From the NCBI GenBank assembly GCA_902780405.1, contig CACZFI010000002.1, forward strand, positions 196,400 through 260,399: a stretch of 64,000 bases of DNA, read 5' to 3'. The notes below the pieces were generated by a model, which worked only from the letters and a program-made list of their open reading frames with translations, searched no databases and had not been told where the DNA came from. Source of the DNA: an uncultured Lachnospiraceae bacterium. GTDB lineage: Bacteria > Bacillota > Clostridia > Lachnospirales > Lachnospiraceae. This document shows positions 51,520-59,128 of this stretch, piece after piece. Within the stretch, counting starts at the first letter, position 1. Each line of letters starts with the position of its first letter. The translations under genes were made by a program, and so were the position numbers.

Positions 51520-51528
51520 ATTATAACA
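51520..51528 (-). promoter_or_regulatory. Extended -10 promoter of the WYL-hsd operon
   Basis: Minus strand TGTTATAAT gives a perfect -10 with the TG extension; no -35 box is recognisable 17 bp upstream. The dyad CATGC-N6-GCATG at 51498-51513 lies just downstream, a fitting operator position for autorepression. Confidence 0.6.
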
Positions 51529-51555
51529 CAAGACGGCATAAAGGGACATCTAAAC

Positions 51556-51783
51556 CTATATTTTTTCTTCGAACACTTTTCCGCAGTCCTGGCAGACGAA
51601 TTTCGTCTTTCTCTTACCATTTAATCCGGTTCCGGCGCCTGCCATTGCACCCACAGGGCCGAATACTGCGCCACCAATTGCTGCACCGAACAAGCCCTTG
51701 CCGGCCTTGTATTTCTTCTTCTGCGTTACCGGTATACAATTGGTGCTCCTACATGTGATTCTGGGACATTTGATTCTCGCCAT
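51556..51783 (-). CDS. Small zinc-ribbon protein with glycine-rich segment
   Basis: 75 residues from the ATG at 51783 (AGGAGG). N-terminal CPRITCRSTNC and C-terminal FVCQDCGKVFEEKI supply four or more cysteines for a split zinc ribbon; between them GLFGAAIGGAVFGPVGAMAG is glycine-zipper-like and may insert in a membrane. Such proteins occur in Firmicute mobile elements without known function. It precedes the WYL gene in the same direction, and its end is 7 bp from the open frame of that gene. Confidence 0.7.
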   Translation of the reverse strand: MARIKCPRITCRSTNCIPVTQKKKYKAGKGLFGAAIGGAVFGPVGAMAGAGTGLNGKRKTKFVCQDCGKVFEEKI

Positions 51784-51901
51784 ATCTTCTTCCTCCTTTA
51801 CGCTTGAAATCTCCTCTGCATACTTCATAGTGCTTACAGAACAGACAACATGATCTACATTGTTTATGTGGCCGTAGCCAGTGTATGAATCGTTCCATCA
51901 T
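51749..51901 (-). CDS. Possible cysteine-rich 50-residue protein
   Basis: The frame starts with two ATGs at 51901 and 51898, a TAGGTG site 7 nt upstream, and contains HKQCRSCCLFCKHYEVC, a compact cysteine pattern that could bind zinc. It overlaps the start of the zinc-ribbon gene. No family recognised; it could be spurious. Confidence 0.4.
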   Translation of the reverse strand: MMERFIHWLRPHKQCRSCCLFCKHYEVCRGDFKRKGGRRYGENQMSQNHM

Positions 51902-51910
51902 AGCAATCAC

Positions 51911-52021
51911 CTACCAAAGCAATATCCATGCCAGAAAGAACAGCGTCCATTCCGCAAGTTTCTTTACAATCTTGAACGGAAGAATGACCGGCCAGAATAT
52001 AAATCTCATTAATCCTCTCAT
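51911..52021 (-). CDS. Possible small membrane peptide, 36 residues
   Basis: MRGLMRFIFWPVILPFKIVK, then KLAEWTLFFLAWILLW: strongly hydrophobic and aromatic with a few lysines, as in small membrane peptides. An AAGG site lies ahead of the ATG and a TATAAT box is at 52076-52081. It is placed 9 bp before the cysteine-rich frame. Coding is suggested by composition and spacing only. The rest of 52022-52216 holds no supported gene. Confidence 0.45.
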   Translation of the reverse strand: MRGLMRFIFWPVILPFKIVKKLAEWTLFFLAWILLW

Positions 52022-52216
52022 GATAATCGCCTTCTTTCTGTAGATTTAAGGGGCAGTCTCCTTGCTTCTGACTAAATTATACAATGAAGAGGTGTCCCTT
52101 TGTCCTCTCTTAGAAAGCCATTTTTCTCGCATATACGTTCGAGCAATTCATGAATCAGCTAGTGCAGGGTATATTGAGTAGAAATACAAACTACCCTTCT
52201 TCCAAAACCGGATTAC

Positions 52217-52225
52217 TGTTATAAT
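52217..52225 (+). promoter_or_regulatory. Extended -10 promoter for the plus-strand regulator
   Basis: TGTTATAAT, same extended -10 sequence as ahead of the WYL gene, 28 bp upstream of the ATG at 52254. No clear -35 box. Confidence 0.55.
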
Positions 52226-52253
52226 CGCAAAAAAAGTGAAAGGAATTGGTTCT

Positions 52254-52928
52254 ATGGGAAACACAAGAGTTTTACTCACCGAAAACAATCAAGAATACAT
52301 ATGGGACTACACCGCTGCTATCAGCCTTCTAAAGCAATATGTACACGACAACAAGCAACAAAAGATCACTCAACAACACGTTTATTCCGACTTAGCCAAA
52401 CAGTGCTATTTAACAACCGGATCCGTTAAAAACTGGTTTGAACGAAAGAACGGGCCCGGCGATATCGAGTATGTTCACATTGTCGCAAAACATCTCCATG
52501 TAAACTATCACAGTTTATTAAAACCATTGAGAAAAGAATTAACCACATCCTCAGGCAAATGCCTATTCAACAATTCAACCAACGGTTATCTTTCCATTCA
52601 AGCGATCAAACTGATAAGCATTTTAAATGAACTTGCAGAAAAAACATCTCACGGATATATGCCGTTTAGCGCTTACAACTATAGTTCCGACTTTTCCGGA
52701 ATACTCTTTGTAGATACCAACGATGACCATTATGGCGAAATCATCCTCGACATGTGTGTAGACGAATACCACCATGACGTGATCTCGACCTACGAAAACT
52801 ATCTTGACGAACCTTCTCTTGAAATCCGGGCAGAAACCGATATAGACGCAAACACCCAGTGGATTACTGTTAATCATGATTCCGGTATGTCAATCACAAT
52901 AGAAAACGGCAGATGGTATCTGGCTTAA
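52254..52928 (+). CDS. HTH-type protein, only plus-strand gene of the element
   Basis: 224 residues from the ATG at 52254 (AAAGG 10 nt upstream); an in-frame GTG lies at 52236. The N-terminal part KQYVHDNKQQKITQQHVYSD, then TTGSVKNWFERKNGPGDIEY, looks like an XRE-type HTH of about 70 residues. The C-terminal 120 residues are acidic and beta-rich (FSGILFVDTNDDHYGEIILD) and unrecognised. It is divergent from the zinc-ribbon/WYL genes, so it may regulate them. Confidence 0.7.
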   Translation: MGNTRVLLTENNQEYIWDYTAAISLLKQYVHDNKQQKITQQHVYSDLAKQCYLTTGSVKNWFERKNGPGDIEYVHIVAKHLHVNYHSLLKPLRKELTTSSGKCLFNNSTNGYLSIQAIKLISILNELAEKTSHGYMPFSAYNYSSDFSGILFVDTNDDHYGEIILDMCVDEYHHDVISTYENYLDEPSLEIRAETDIDANTQWITVNHDSGMSITIENGRWYLA

Positions 52929-52961
52929 TTGCAACCCGCGCACCGTTCTTAGAACTAAAGA

Positions 52962-52994
52962 TAGAGCGAGGAATCTAGTATAATCCTCGCTCTA
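52962..52994. terminator. Hairpin between convergent genes
   Basis: TAGAGCGAGGA and TCCTCGCTCTA form a perfect 11-bp stem with an 11-nt loop, placed between the plus-strand regulator and the minus-strand gene at 53015. T tracts are short on both sides, so it may be a weak bidirectional terminator. Confidence 0.55.
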
Positions 52995-53014
52995 CTCAAT
53001 CATACAATACAATG

Positions 53015-53263
53015 CTAATACTTCTCCGGATCTGTTATATATGTACTATCATTTTTTCTCATTTTCAAATGCCGTATGGTATTCACGTTGCAGGATGGAC
53101 ATCCTGCCCCTCTGCGTCGTCGATTAATTCTATCTACCCATTCACATCCGCAAATATGACACTTCCATAAAACTGGATCCTTTTCGCACGATAAAAATCC
53201 TTTTACATTTTTTTCGCTATAATCAAGAATCAGTTTATCCGTTTTTACAACAAATGGAATCAT
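53015..53263 (-). CDS. Zinc-ribbon protein, DUF4379-like
   Basis: 82 residues with one zinc-ribbon: VLWKCHICGCEWVDRINRRR followed by RGAGCPSCN, i.e. CxxC...CPxC with the conserved W and Arg residues of the DUF4379 type. Proteins with this ribbon often occur near nucleases or in mobile elements. It is the last gene of the XRE-led operon (54222 to 53015). Role unknown. Confidence 0.7.
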   Translation of the reverse strand: MIPFVVKTDKLILDYSEKNVKGFLSCEKDPVLWKCHICGCEWVDRINRRRRGAGCPSCNVNTIRHLKMRKNDSTYITDPEKY

Positions 53264-53266
53264 AAG

Positions 53267-53659
53267 CTATCCCTCCTGTTCTCTATTTCGAAGTTCAATT
53301 ACATAATCGTTGTTTGCCTTCCACTTATCACATCCAGGATTACTTGGTGGTACTATCATACTGAAAGGAGGTTCCATGCCATAACACTCATCTCCAACTC
53401 TATGATCACAATTCCCACACTTTTTCACTACCTTGCTTGGATCAAGGTTCCTTACAAATTCCTCGTTTGTTTTTTCTAGTTCAATAAAATAATCCAAGCT
53501 CGGTCCCCAATCTGTACATACGTCATTTTCATCGGTTATCGTGTGTCCATACGGGTGTGCATCATCACCACCTGCACATTCACCACAAAAGTTGAACTCA
53601 CACGTAGCACAGCATCTGTTAATGATTTTCTCGTCATAAGCCTGCATGTACTCTTGCAT
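53267..53659 (-). CDS. Cysteine-rich unknown protein
   Basis: 130 residues from the ATG at 53659 (GGGAGGTG upstream); the frame is open to 53773 but would overlap the XRE gene. Two similar cysteine groups: CCATCEFNFCGECAGG and KKCGNCDHRVGDECYGMEPP, each followed by a Cys-x-x-Trp segment (VCTDWG, CDKWKA). This is an internal duplication of a probable metal-binding unit. Family not recognised. Confidence 0.65.
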   Translation of the reverse strand: MQEYMQAYDEKIINRCCATCEFNFCGECAGGDDAHPYGHTITDENDVCTDWGPSLDYFIELEKTNEEFVRNLDPSKVVKKCGNCDHRVGDECYGMEPPFSMIVPPSNPGCDKWKANNDYVIELRNREQEG

Positions 53660-53672
53660 AACCACACCTCCC

Positions 53673-53894
53673 TCATTCTTTATCAAGATAAAACAATTCC
53701 TTAAAATCCTTTTCCAATGCAGCGCATAATAGCGCTGCCAACATTGCCGTTGGACAAAACTGTCCGTTTTCAATAGAGTTTATTGTCTGTCTGGAAACAC
53801 CTACAAGTTCAGCAAGAGCTCCCTGAGACAAGTTTTTCTCCGCACGCGCTTCTCTTAAATTGTTTTTTAAAACCAATTCATTTTTCTTTTTCAT
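53673..53894 (-). CDS. Small XRE-family repressor
   Basis: 73 residues, nearly all HTH: LREARAEKNLSQGALAELVG, then VSRQTINSIENGQFCPT, with the short tail LFYLDKE usual in this group. It follows the membrane-protein gene by one base. The promoter ahead of the pair carries two identical-arm operators at 54240-54297, so autorepression is very likely. Confidence 0.88.
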   Translation of the reverse strand: MKKKNELVLKNNLREARAEKNLSQGALAELVGVSRQTINSIENGQFCPTAMLAALLCAALEKDFKELFYLDKE

Positions 53895-53895
53895 A

Positions 53896-54222
53896 TTAGG
53901 CTCTCTTTAATACTTCAATCACTATGAAAAAAATCAACGCAAGAATTCCACCCGTCCAAAAAATGCATGAAAGAACAAGATCTTGTTTCTTACGGAGTCT
54001 TTTCCATACAACATGTCTTCCTGCCGCAAGTGTAAGAAACTCAATAGCAAAAAGATCATAAGGTTTTTCCTTAAAAGCAAATATCTTAACAACCGCTAGC
54101 ACTACACAAAGCGCTATCGAAAAGGTGAGTGCCTTGCTATCACTCTCGTTTTCCATAGCCACTTCTCTCTCATCCGGCATCGGGGACTCTGCTGCACATT
54201 TCAGAATCTCTTCGTTTGTCAT
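53896..54222 (-). CDS. Small membrane protein paired with XRE repressor
   Basis: 108 residues. N-terminal acidic part (EEILKCAAESPMPDEREV) and three hydrophobic segments (about 32-48, 60-70, 84-104). The arrangement of an XRE gene with a three-helix membrane protein is common in Firmicutes, but the function is not known to me. First gene of its operon; strong promoter and operators directly upstream. Confidence 0.75.
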   Translation of the reverse strand: MTNEEILKCAAESPMPDEREVAMENESDSKALTFSIALCVVLAVVKIFAFKEKPYDLFAIEFLTLAAGRHVVWKRLRKKQDLVLSCIFWTGGILALIFFIVIEVLKRA

Positions 54223-54239
54223 AGTTGATCTCCTTTCTG

Positions 54240-54297
54240 TGTCAAGTTTTGTTGACAGTATACATCGTCTCGATCATTCTGTCAAGTTTTATTGACA
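54240..54297 (-). promoter_or_regulatory. Promoter with two dyad operators
   Basis: Minus strand TTGACA (54280-54285), 17-bp spacer, TATACT (54257-54262). Two dyads TGTCAA-N6-TTGACA at 54280-54297 and 54240-54257, 40 bp apart centre to centre, cover the -35 box and abut the -10 box. They differ at one base of 18. This is a classical arrangement for repression by a dimeric XRE protein. Confidence 0.85.
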
Positions 54298-54315
54298 TCT
54301 ATAGGCAACAGAATA

Positions 54316-54358
54316 TAAAAAGAACCGCAACCCACGCATCAACGCAGGTTGCGGTTCT
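54316..54358 (-). terminator. Terminator of the mobilization operon
   Basis: AGAACCGCAACC and GGTTGCGGTTCT form a perfect 12-bp stem with a 14-nt loop, followed on the minus strand by TTTTTATATT. It ends the transcript running from mobC to the DUF5688 gene. Confidence 0.88.
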
Positions 54359-54380
54359 AGAAGGAAAGGATTTCCGGTTG

Positions 54381-55334
54381 TTATGCCAAGCAGGCGGCGA
54401 GTTTACGCTCACGCTGCATCTGGGGTACTGCAAAACTGATCTTATGCTCTTTGGCGTCATACTTAAACAGACGGTCGGAAAGGACTTCCTGTGGCTGTAC
54501 GACCGCTTTGTTGATATCTCCGATCATCTCTTCCATCTCGGACAGATCCATACCCATATGTTCGGAGACGCACAAGCTCTCATGAATAGATGACGGAAGC
54601 ACCAGGAAGTTTTCTCCACCGAAGTATTTGTCTGAGATATCCTGCATCACTTCAGGCAGGAAGGCTACAATGGCACCATTGACATTCTTGTCGTTGGATA
54701 CCACGATAATCTGATCCGTTATACCATCCGGCGTGTCACCTACAAGCATCGGCCCCATACCCATCTTCATAAATACGTTCGGCATGGTATCCATGAAGGG
54801 CGGGAATAATACTTTGGTATTCTCCACCGCCTTTTCAAAAGCTTCTTTACGGTCAAGTCCCATACGTTCCAGCATGGCATCATCCACCATAACACTCGCA
54901 ATACCATCTGCCGTTTCGTTGACCACAACCCGCATTTCCATGCAGATATCTGTGCCTTCTATAGGAAGACGAACACCCTTGGTGTGCTGATTCTGATTGA
55001 CTGCACGCACATAAAGTTTCTCCGGGTTATATATTTCATTGATATCCTGGTTAAACCCAAAGTGCTCACCCTTAATCTGCTCCAAGTGATCAAGGATCTT
55101 TTCAGCAGCTTCCGATATGGGCATACCTTCCTGACATGCCTGGTACATATCCGAAATATAAATGACCGGGCCAAGCTGCTCGTCAAACAACTTGAAGTTG
55201 ATACTCGGCATTTTCACATCGTTGTTTTTGATCATATCCCTCGGAAGGATCTCCTCCACATAGGAAGGTGCCTGGAACCGAAGTTCCTCTACCAGTCGTT
55301 CGGTGAATTCCTCTATTGTCATATCCATACTCAT
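54381..55334 (-). CDS. DUF5688 family protein
   Basis: 317 residues. It starts with three close Met codons (MSMDM) and continues FTERLVEELRFQAPSYVEEI. The central VLFPPFMDTMPNVFMKMGMG and the later ENFLVLPSSIHESLCVSEHM match the DUF5688 proteins abundant in Lachnospiraceae mobile elements. Their function is unknown. The ATG overlaps the stop of the 47-residue gene (ATGA). Last gene of the operon. Confidence 0.8.
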   Translation of the reverse strand: MSMDMTIEEFTERLVEELRFQAPSYVEEILPRDMIKNNDVKMPSINFKLFDEQLGPVIYISDMYQACQEGMPISEAAEKILDHLEQIKGEHFGFNQDINEIYNPEKLYVRAVNQNQHTKGVRLPIEGTDICMEMRVVVNETADGIASVMVDDAMLERMGLDRKEAFEKAVENTKVLFPPFMDTMPNVFMKMGMGPMLVGDTPDGITDQIIVVSNDKNVNGAIVAFLPEVMQDISDKYFGGENFLVLPSSIHESLCVSEHMGMDLSEMEEMIGDINKAVVQPQEVLSDRLFKYDAKEHKISFAVPQMQRERKLAACLA

Positions 55335-55474
55335 TCCTCCGTTCTTTCCTCATTCCTCTGATCTTTTGATTTCTGAAGTGCTTCTGCGTATGCCAAAAAG
55401 CGCTTCCTGTTATCCACGGGGCGTGTTGTTTCGCAAAGTGTTTCGTTCCCCTTTTTGCTGATCGTAAACTCCAT
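55331..55474 (-). CDS. Small basic protein, 47 residues
   Basis: MEFTISKKGNETLCETTRPV, then DNRKRFLAYAEALQKSKDQR, charged and probably helical. The ATG at 55474 has AGGAGG at 8 nt, better than the ATG at 55480. It overlaps the DUF5688 start by 4 bp and follows the SpoVG-like gene by 12 bp, so it fits a coupled operon. No family recognised. Confidence 0.6.
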   Translation of the reverse strand: MEFTISKKGNETLCETTRPVDNRKRFLAYAEALQKSKDQRNEERTEE

Positions 55475-55486
55475 ATGCATCTCCTC

Positions 55487-56173
55487 CTATCTGCTCTTTT
55501 CCTTCTTTGGTTTTTGCTTTTTCTCCGGTACCGGAGTTTCTGCTACGTCCTCTTGCTCTGGCCAGGCATACACGCTCTCCTCCCTCTCCCGTGCCTCTTT
55601 TTTTTCGAGTGACCGTTCATACTCCTTTTGCACCATCTCGTTTAGTTCCGTATAAAACTCCTTGGTGATAGGATTCATCACATCCGCGTAAACAGGATTT
55701 CCGAATTCATCCGGATCACGCTTTTTATGATTCGGCATGGCAAGAAACGGTGTACCATCCTTGCCTCTACGAAGCGTTATGTCGTTTAGGACAAACTCAT
55801 GATGATCCTTATCGTCAAAATGCACCTCACAAAATCCAAGCAGGCTCTCCTTCTCATAGGGAGTCACTTTGACGGATAGAGAGAAAGGTGTGTCGGTATC
55901 CACAACCTTGTAAGCACCTTCCTCAAAAACGGACTTTGCCATGGCCTCCGCCAGTTTTGCAGCAAGTTCCTTAGATCCCGGATAGGCGATTGTCCTATAT
56001 CCGCTTTCCTCCTTCTCACATTTCCTGGATGGATAATGTACTGCAAACCCATCATCCCGCTTTACCAGCCGGACACCGTTTATCACGAACTTGTCATCGA
56101 TCACAATCGTACCAAGCCCGCGCAGGTTGCTGTCGTTACTCTCCACCTTGTTACATCGCACTTTGTAATTCAT
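55487..56173 (-). CDS. Protein with two SpoVG-like domains
   Basis: 228 residues. Two segments match the SpoVG pattern: residues 20-75 (LGTIVIDDKFVINGVRLVKR, then FAVHYPSRKCE) and about 110-175 (VHFDDKDHHEFVLNDITLRR, then TPFLAMPNHKK and a C-terminal NPITKEFY). SpoVG is a small RNA/DNA-binding regulator normally of one domain; here it is duplicated with a charged tail (KKQKPKKEKSR). The place in a mobilization operon suggests a regulatory or nucleic-acid role in transfer. Confidence 0.75.
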   Translation of the reverse strand: MNYKVRCNKVESNDSNLRGLGTIVIDDKFVINGVRLVKRDDGFAVHYPSRKCEKEESGYRTIAYPGSKELAAKLAEAMAKSVFEEGAYKVVDTDTPFSLSVKVTPYEKESLLGFCEVHFDDKDHHEFVLNDITLRRGKDGTPFLAMPNHKKRDPDEFGNPVYADVMNPITKEFYTELNEMVQKEYERSLEKKEAREREESVYAWPEQEDVAETPVPEKKQKPKKEKSR

Positions 56174-56187
56174 CCTATCAAGCCTCC

Positions 56188-56910
56188 TTAGTACGCAGCG
56201 CTCTTTGCAGGCGCCGTGCGTTTTTTATTCTTTAGTTGCCGTTCCACTGTCTGCACCGTGTCATAGGCCTTCTTGATCTCCTCATTCTTTCCAAGCACGG
56301 AATAAACCGAGATCAAAAACTCGCTCATCCGGTCAAAGTATGTCACCTTCCCCGCATTGACCATCCCGAGGCGGTCACCGTTTACAAGAAGCTCCACGCC
56401 TTCTTTTGCATCAATCGCACCGGCGATATAATCAATCTTTGTCATCGCATTCACGATCCGCTCATCCAGTTTCCCGCGGTTTAGCCATGCCCGGAATTCC
56501 TCCGCATTGGAGATCTGTGAACGCAGGATCACGGTCTCCTTCATGGAGTGATCTATCTCTTCAACAACAGGCTGAACCGGTTCCTGTTGCACTTCAGGAA
56601 TCGGAATCTCCTGCACCTGTTCGATGGTATGGACAGGCTCAACCGGCTGCTGATATGCGTAAGGCTCTTGGCATCCGTAATACTGTTGTTGCATGACCGC
56701 GTTACTCCACAGACTGTACTGCAGATAGGAATACTGTCTGGCAAGCGTTTCCACCCGCTCCGAAAGCCAGTTAATTCTTTCATTCAGATTATTAAGCTCC
56801 TTATAAAGCGGGTTCCGTTGACTCACGCCGTATGAATGCAGCAACTCCGCAAACTGTTTTATCTCCTCTTCTATAGCTTCCCAATCCTTATCCTTCATAT
56901 TGCTGTCCAT
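56188..56910 (-). CDS. Unknown coiled-coil protein of the mobilization operon
   Basis: 240 residues from the ATG at 56910 (GGAGGAG upstream). N-terminal helix and coiled coil (NERINWLSERVETLARQYSY), a Gln/Pro/Val-rich middle (VEPVHTIEQVQEIPIPEVQQ) and a helical C-terminal part (about 130-225) ending in a basic tail RTAPAKSAAY. No family recognised. It overlaps virD4 by 23 bp. Similar genes often follow the coupling protein in Firmicute elements. Confidence 0.6.
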   Translation of the reverse strand: MDSNMKDKDWEAIEEEIKQFAELLHSYGVSQRNPLYKELNNLNERINWLSERVETLARQYSYLQYSLWSNAVMQQQYYGCQEPYAYQQPVEPVHTIEQVQEIPIPEVQQEPVQPVVEEIDHSMKETVILRSQISNAEEFRAWLNRGKLDERIVNAMTKIDYIAGAIDAKEGVELLVNGDRLGMVNAGKVTYFDRMSEFLISVYSVLGKNEEIKKAYDTVQTVERQLKNKKRTAPAKSAAY

Positions 56911-59128
56911 GAATCTCCTCCTTCTTCTGTCTTTCTCGAAGCGCTGTGATAGTAAGGCGCGTAATACGCATCCTCTGCGCATTCTCCTGCATCATATAGC
57001 CCTTGATATCTTCATCCGAAAGGCCGCTTCGAATGCCTTCCAAAACCTCGGCAAGTTCTTCTTCATCAAGTTCAAAGCCCGGGATTCCGAGTACCTCTTC
57101 CACAGTCAGATCCGTGATATCAATCGTAGGCTCATACCACTCGATATCCGGCACATCCTTCGGGGCTCTTTGGGTTCGTATAATCTCATCCAGTTGCTCC
57201 GCGGTAATCGGCTCTCCGCCGGTTGCTTTTTTGATATCCTCCCAGGTGATGGTAAGCTCCGCGGTCTTGCCCTGCCGTTTCATTCTCTCGAATTCTTCTT
57301 CCGAGATTACTTTGAGTCCTCGGTCCGTCTTAGCTCCAGGGATATGAATATAATCTCCGAGTGCTTTGGATGCAGCAAACTCCGGACTCTTTAACGTATG
57401 AAACTTGTCATCAATCACCGCCCACTTGCCTCTTACGAAAACAATGCACTTATCGTTGGATAATGTCCGCACGCGGTCCGGGGTCATCAAGTCCGCGCCT
57501 ACCACATCCTCATTTCTCGAATTGGATCCGTTCCTTCCGAAGTTCCTTCCATAGGAGCGTTTCCAAATGGTGGTCTTGCCGATACTCTCCGAAATGTACT
57601 TATGCGTACTTGCCTCGTTTCCGCCGAGATATACTGTGATATCACAGTTTCCGGTGATGTTCTCCCATGACTTCTCATAGATTTCTTTGATCTGCGCAAG
57701 GTTCTGTATGATGATCACAGCTGATATAAGCCTTGATCGCATGGTAGCAAGCAGTTTCATGAAATCATCCGGCAGTGCGATATTCGCAAACTCATCCAGG
57801 TAAAATGTCACCGGTATCGGAAGCTTGCCGCTGTTTTCTGCAGTTCCTGCAACTCCATACAGTTCCTGAAAAAGCTGCGTATAAAGCATTCCTGCAATGC
57901 AGTTATAAGTCGTATCCGCATCCGGGATCACACAGAAAAGCGCTGTCTTTTCTGTAGTACCGATGCTCGGAAGATCGAGTCCGTCAGAGGCAAGGATTCT
58001 TCTTACCTGCTCATTTTCAAAGATGGACATCCTGGCATTTGCTGCTATGATGATGCTTCGCACAGTATCTGCAGCTGCTCCGACGGTCTTTTTGTACTTG
58101 ATCCACGCAGGATGATTCTCTCCGCCGTTTGGTCTGTCCTTGGTCTTTTCCACCAGATCTTTGAAGAGTTTCGTAAGTGGTGAACCTTCCTCATCCTCCG
58201 GATCCACTTCCGCCATACCAAGCAGATCGATCACGGTGTTTAGATTCTTCGGAAGTTCCATCAAATCTCCATCCATCCACACCAGAATGAAGAGACTTTC
58301 CAGAAACATCATCTCGGCTTTTTCCCAAAAAGGGTCGCCCTTCGGTGCTTTCTTGTCTCTCGTATTCGCAAAGAGGTTTGTAAGAAGCCTCGGGATATCA
58401 TCCTGTGTGCGGATGTAATCAAATGGGTTATATCCATCGCTATGCTCCATACCTCCGGCAGTTAGATTAAGAACCTTCACGCGGTAACCCTTTGATACAA
58501 GATAGCTGCCTGTTGCACGAAGCAAATCTCCCTTCGGGTCCGTAATTACGAAACTGCCCGGATATACAGATTCTGCATTCGCCATAAAGAGGTTTGGCAT
58601 AAGCAAAAGAAACGACTTTCCTGCACCACTTCCGCCGATCACTAGACAGTTGTTATTGATCCCGGTAAATCTCCCGTCCATAGATATCCGAAGATGATGC
58701 GAATAGATTCTGTTCGCATACGGATTCTTATCCTGATACTGGCGATTGATCTGTTCCGGTTCCATGAACCTTGCGTTTCCATACTCTTCACCGGGGCGAA
58801 AGGTTTTCTTCTTCGTAATCTCATAGAGAACAAACAGTGTGTACGAAAGGGATCCATACAACAGCGCCTGCGCTGAATACGTTCCGTTCCAATGAAAAAA
58901 GAGCATGTTTGAATCTGCTCTTTGCCTATACTCTCTTATGATTTCCACGATGGTGTATCCGGGCGAGACACAGGCCGCAAGCTGCAGCACAATGTAGATT
59001 ACCAGAATATAACCGCCGGCATACATTGCCGACTTACCAACACGCTTCCGAAGAAGCGGGCGTTCCTTCCAGGTCTTCCATAATTTACCGAGTCGGGCTG
59101 CGAGCCGGCGCATTCTTTGCTTTAACAC
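56888..59128 (-). CDS. VirD4/TraG-type coupling protein
   Basis: 746 residues, start GTG at 59128 with GGGAGGTG ahead. Two N-terminal membrane helices (about 33-52 and 80-98), then the motor with Walker A IGGSGAGKSFLLLMPNLFM, VITDPKGDLLRATG and FYLDEFANIALPDDF (Walker B). The segment ISAVIIIQNLAQIKEIY is also typical. It links relaxase-bound DNA to a secretion channel. The presence of an own coupling protein but no other channel gene fits an element that borrows a type IV secretion system. Confidence 0.93.
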   Translation of the reverse strand: MLKQRMRRLAARLGKLWKTWKERPLLRKRVGKSAMYAGGYILVIYIVLQLAACVSPGYTIVEIIREYRQRADSNMLFFHWNGTYSAQALLYGSLSYTLFVLYEITKKKTFRPGEEYGNARFMEPEQINRQYQDKNPYANRIYSHHLRISMDGRFTGINNNCLVIGGSGAGKSFLLLMPNLFMANAESVYPGSFVITDPKGDLLRATGSYLVSKGYRVKVLNLTAGGMEHSDGYNPFDYIRTQDDIPRLLTNLFANTRDKKAPKGDPFWEKAEMMFLESLFILVWMDGDLMELPKNLNTVIDLLGMAEVDPEDEEGSPLTKLFKDLVEKTKDRPNGGENHPAWIKYKKTVGAAADTVRSIIIAANARMSIFENEQVRRILASDGLDLPSIGTTEKTALFCVIPDADTTYNCIAGMLYTQLFQELYGVAGTAENSGKLPIPVTFYLDEFANIALPDDFMKLLATMRSRLISAVIIIQNLAQIKEIYEKSWENITGNCDITVYLGGNEASTHKYISESIGKTTIWKRSYGRNFGRNGSNSRNEDVVGADLMTPDRVRTLSNDKCIVFVRGKWAVIDDKFHTLKSPEFAASKALGDYIHIPGAKTDRGLKVISEEEFERMKRQGKTAELTITWEDIKKATGGEPITAEQLDEIIRTQRAPKDVPDIEWYEPTIDITDLTVEEVLGIPGFELDEEELAEVLEGIRSGLSDEDIKGYMMQENAQRMRITRLTITALRERQKKEEIHGQQYEG

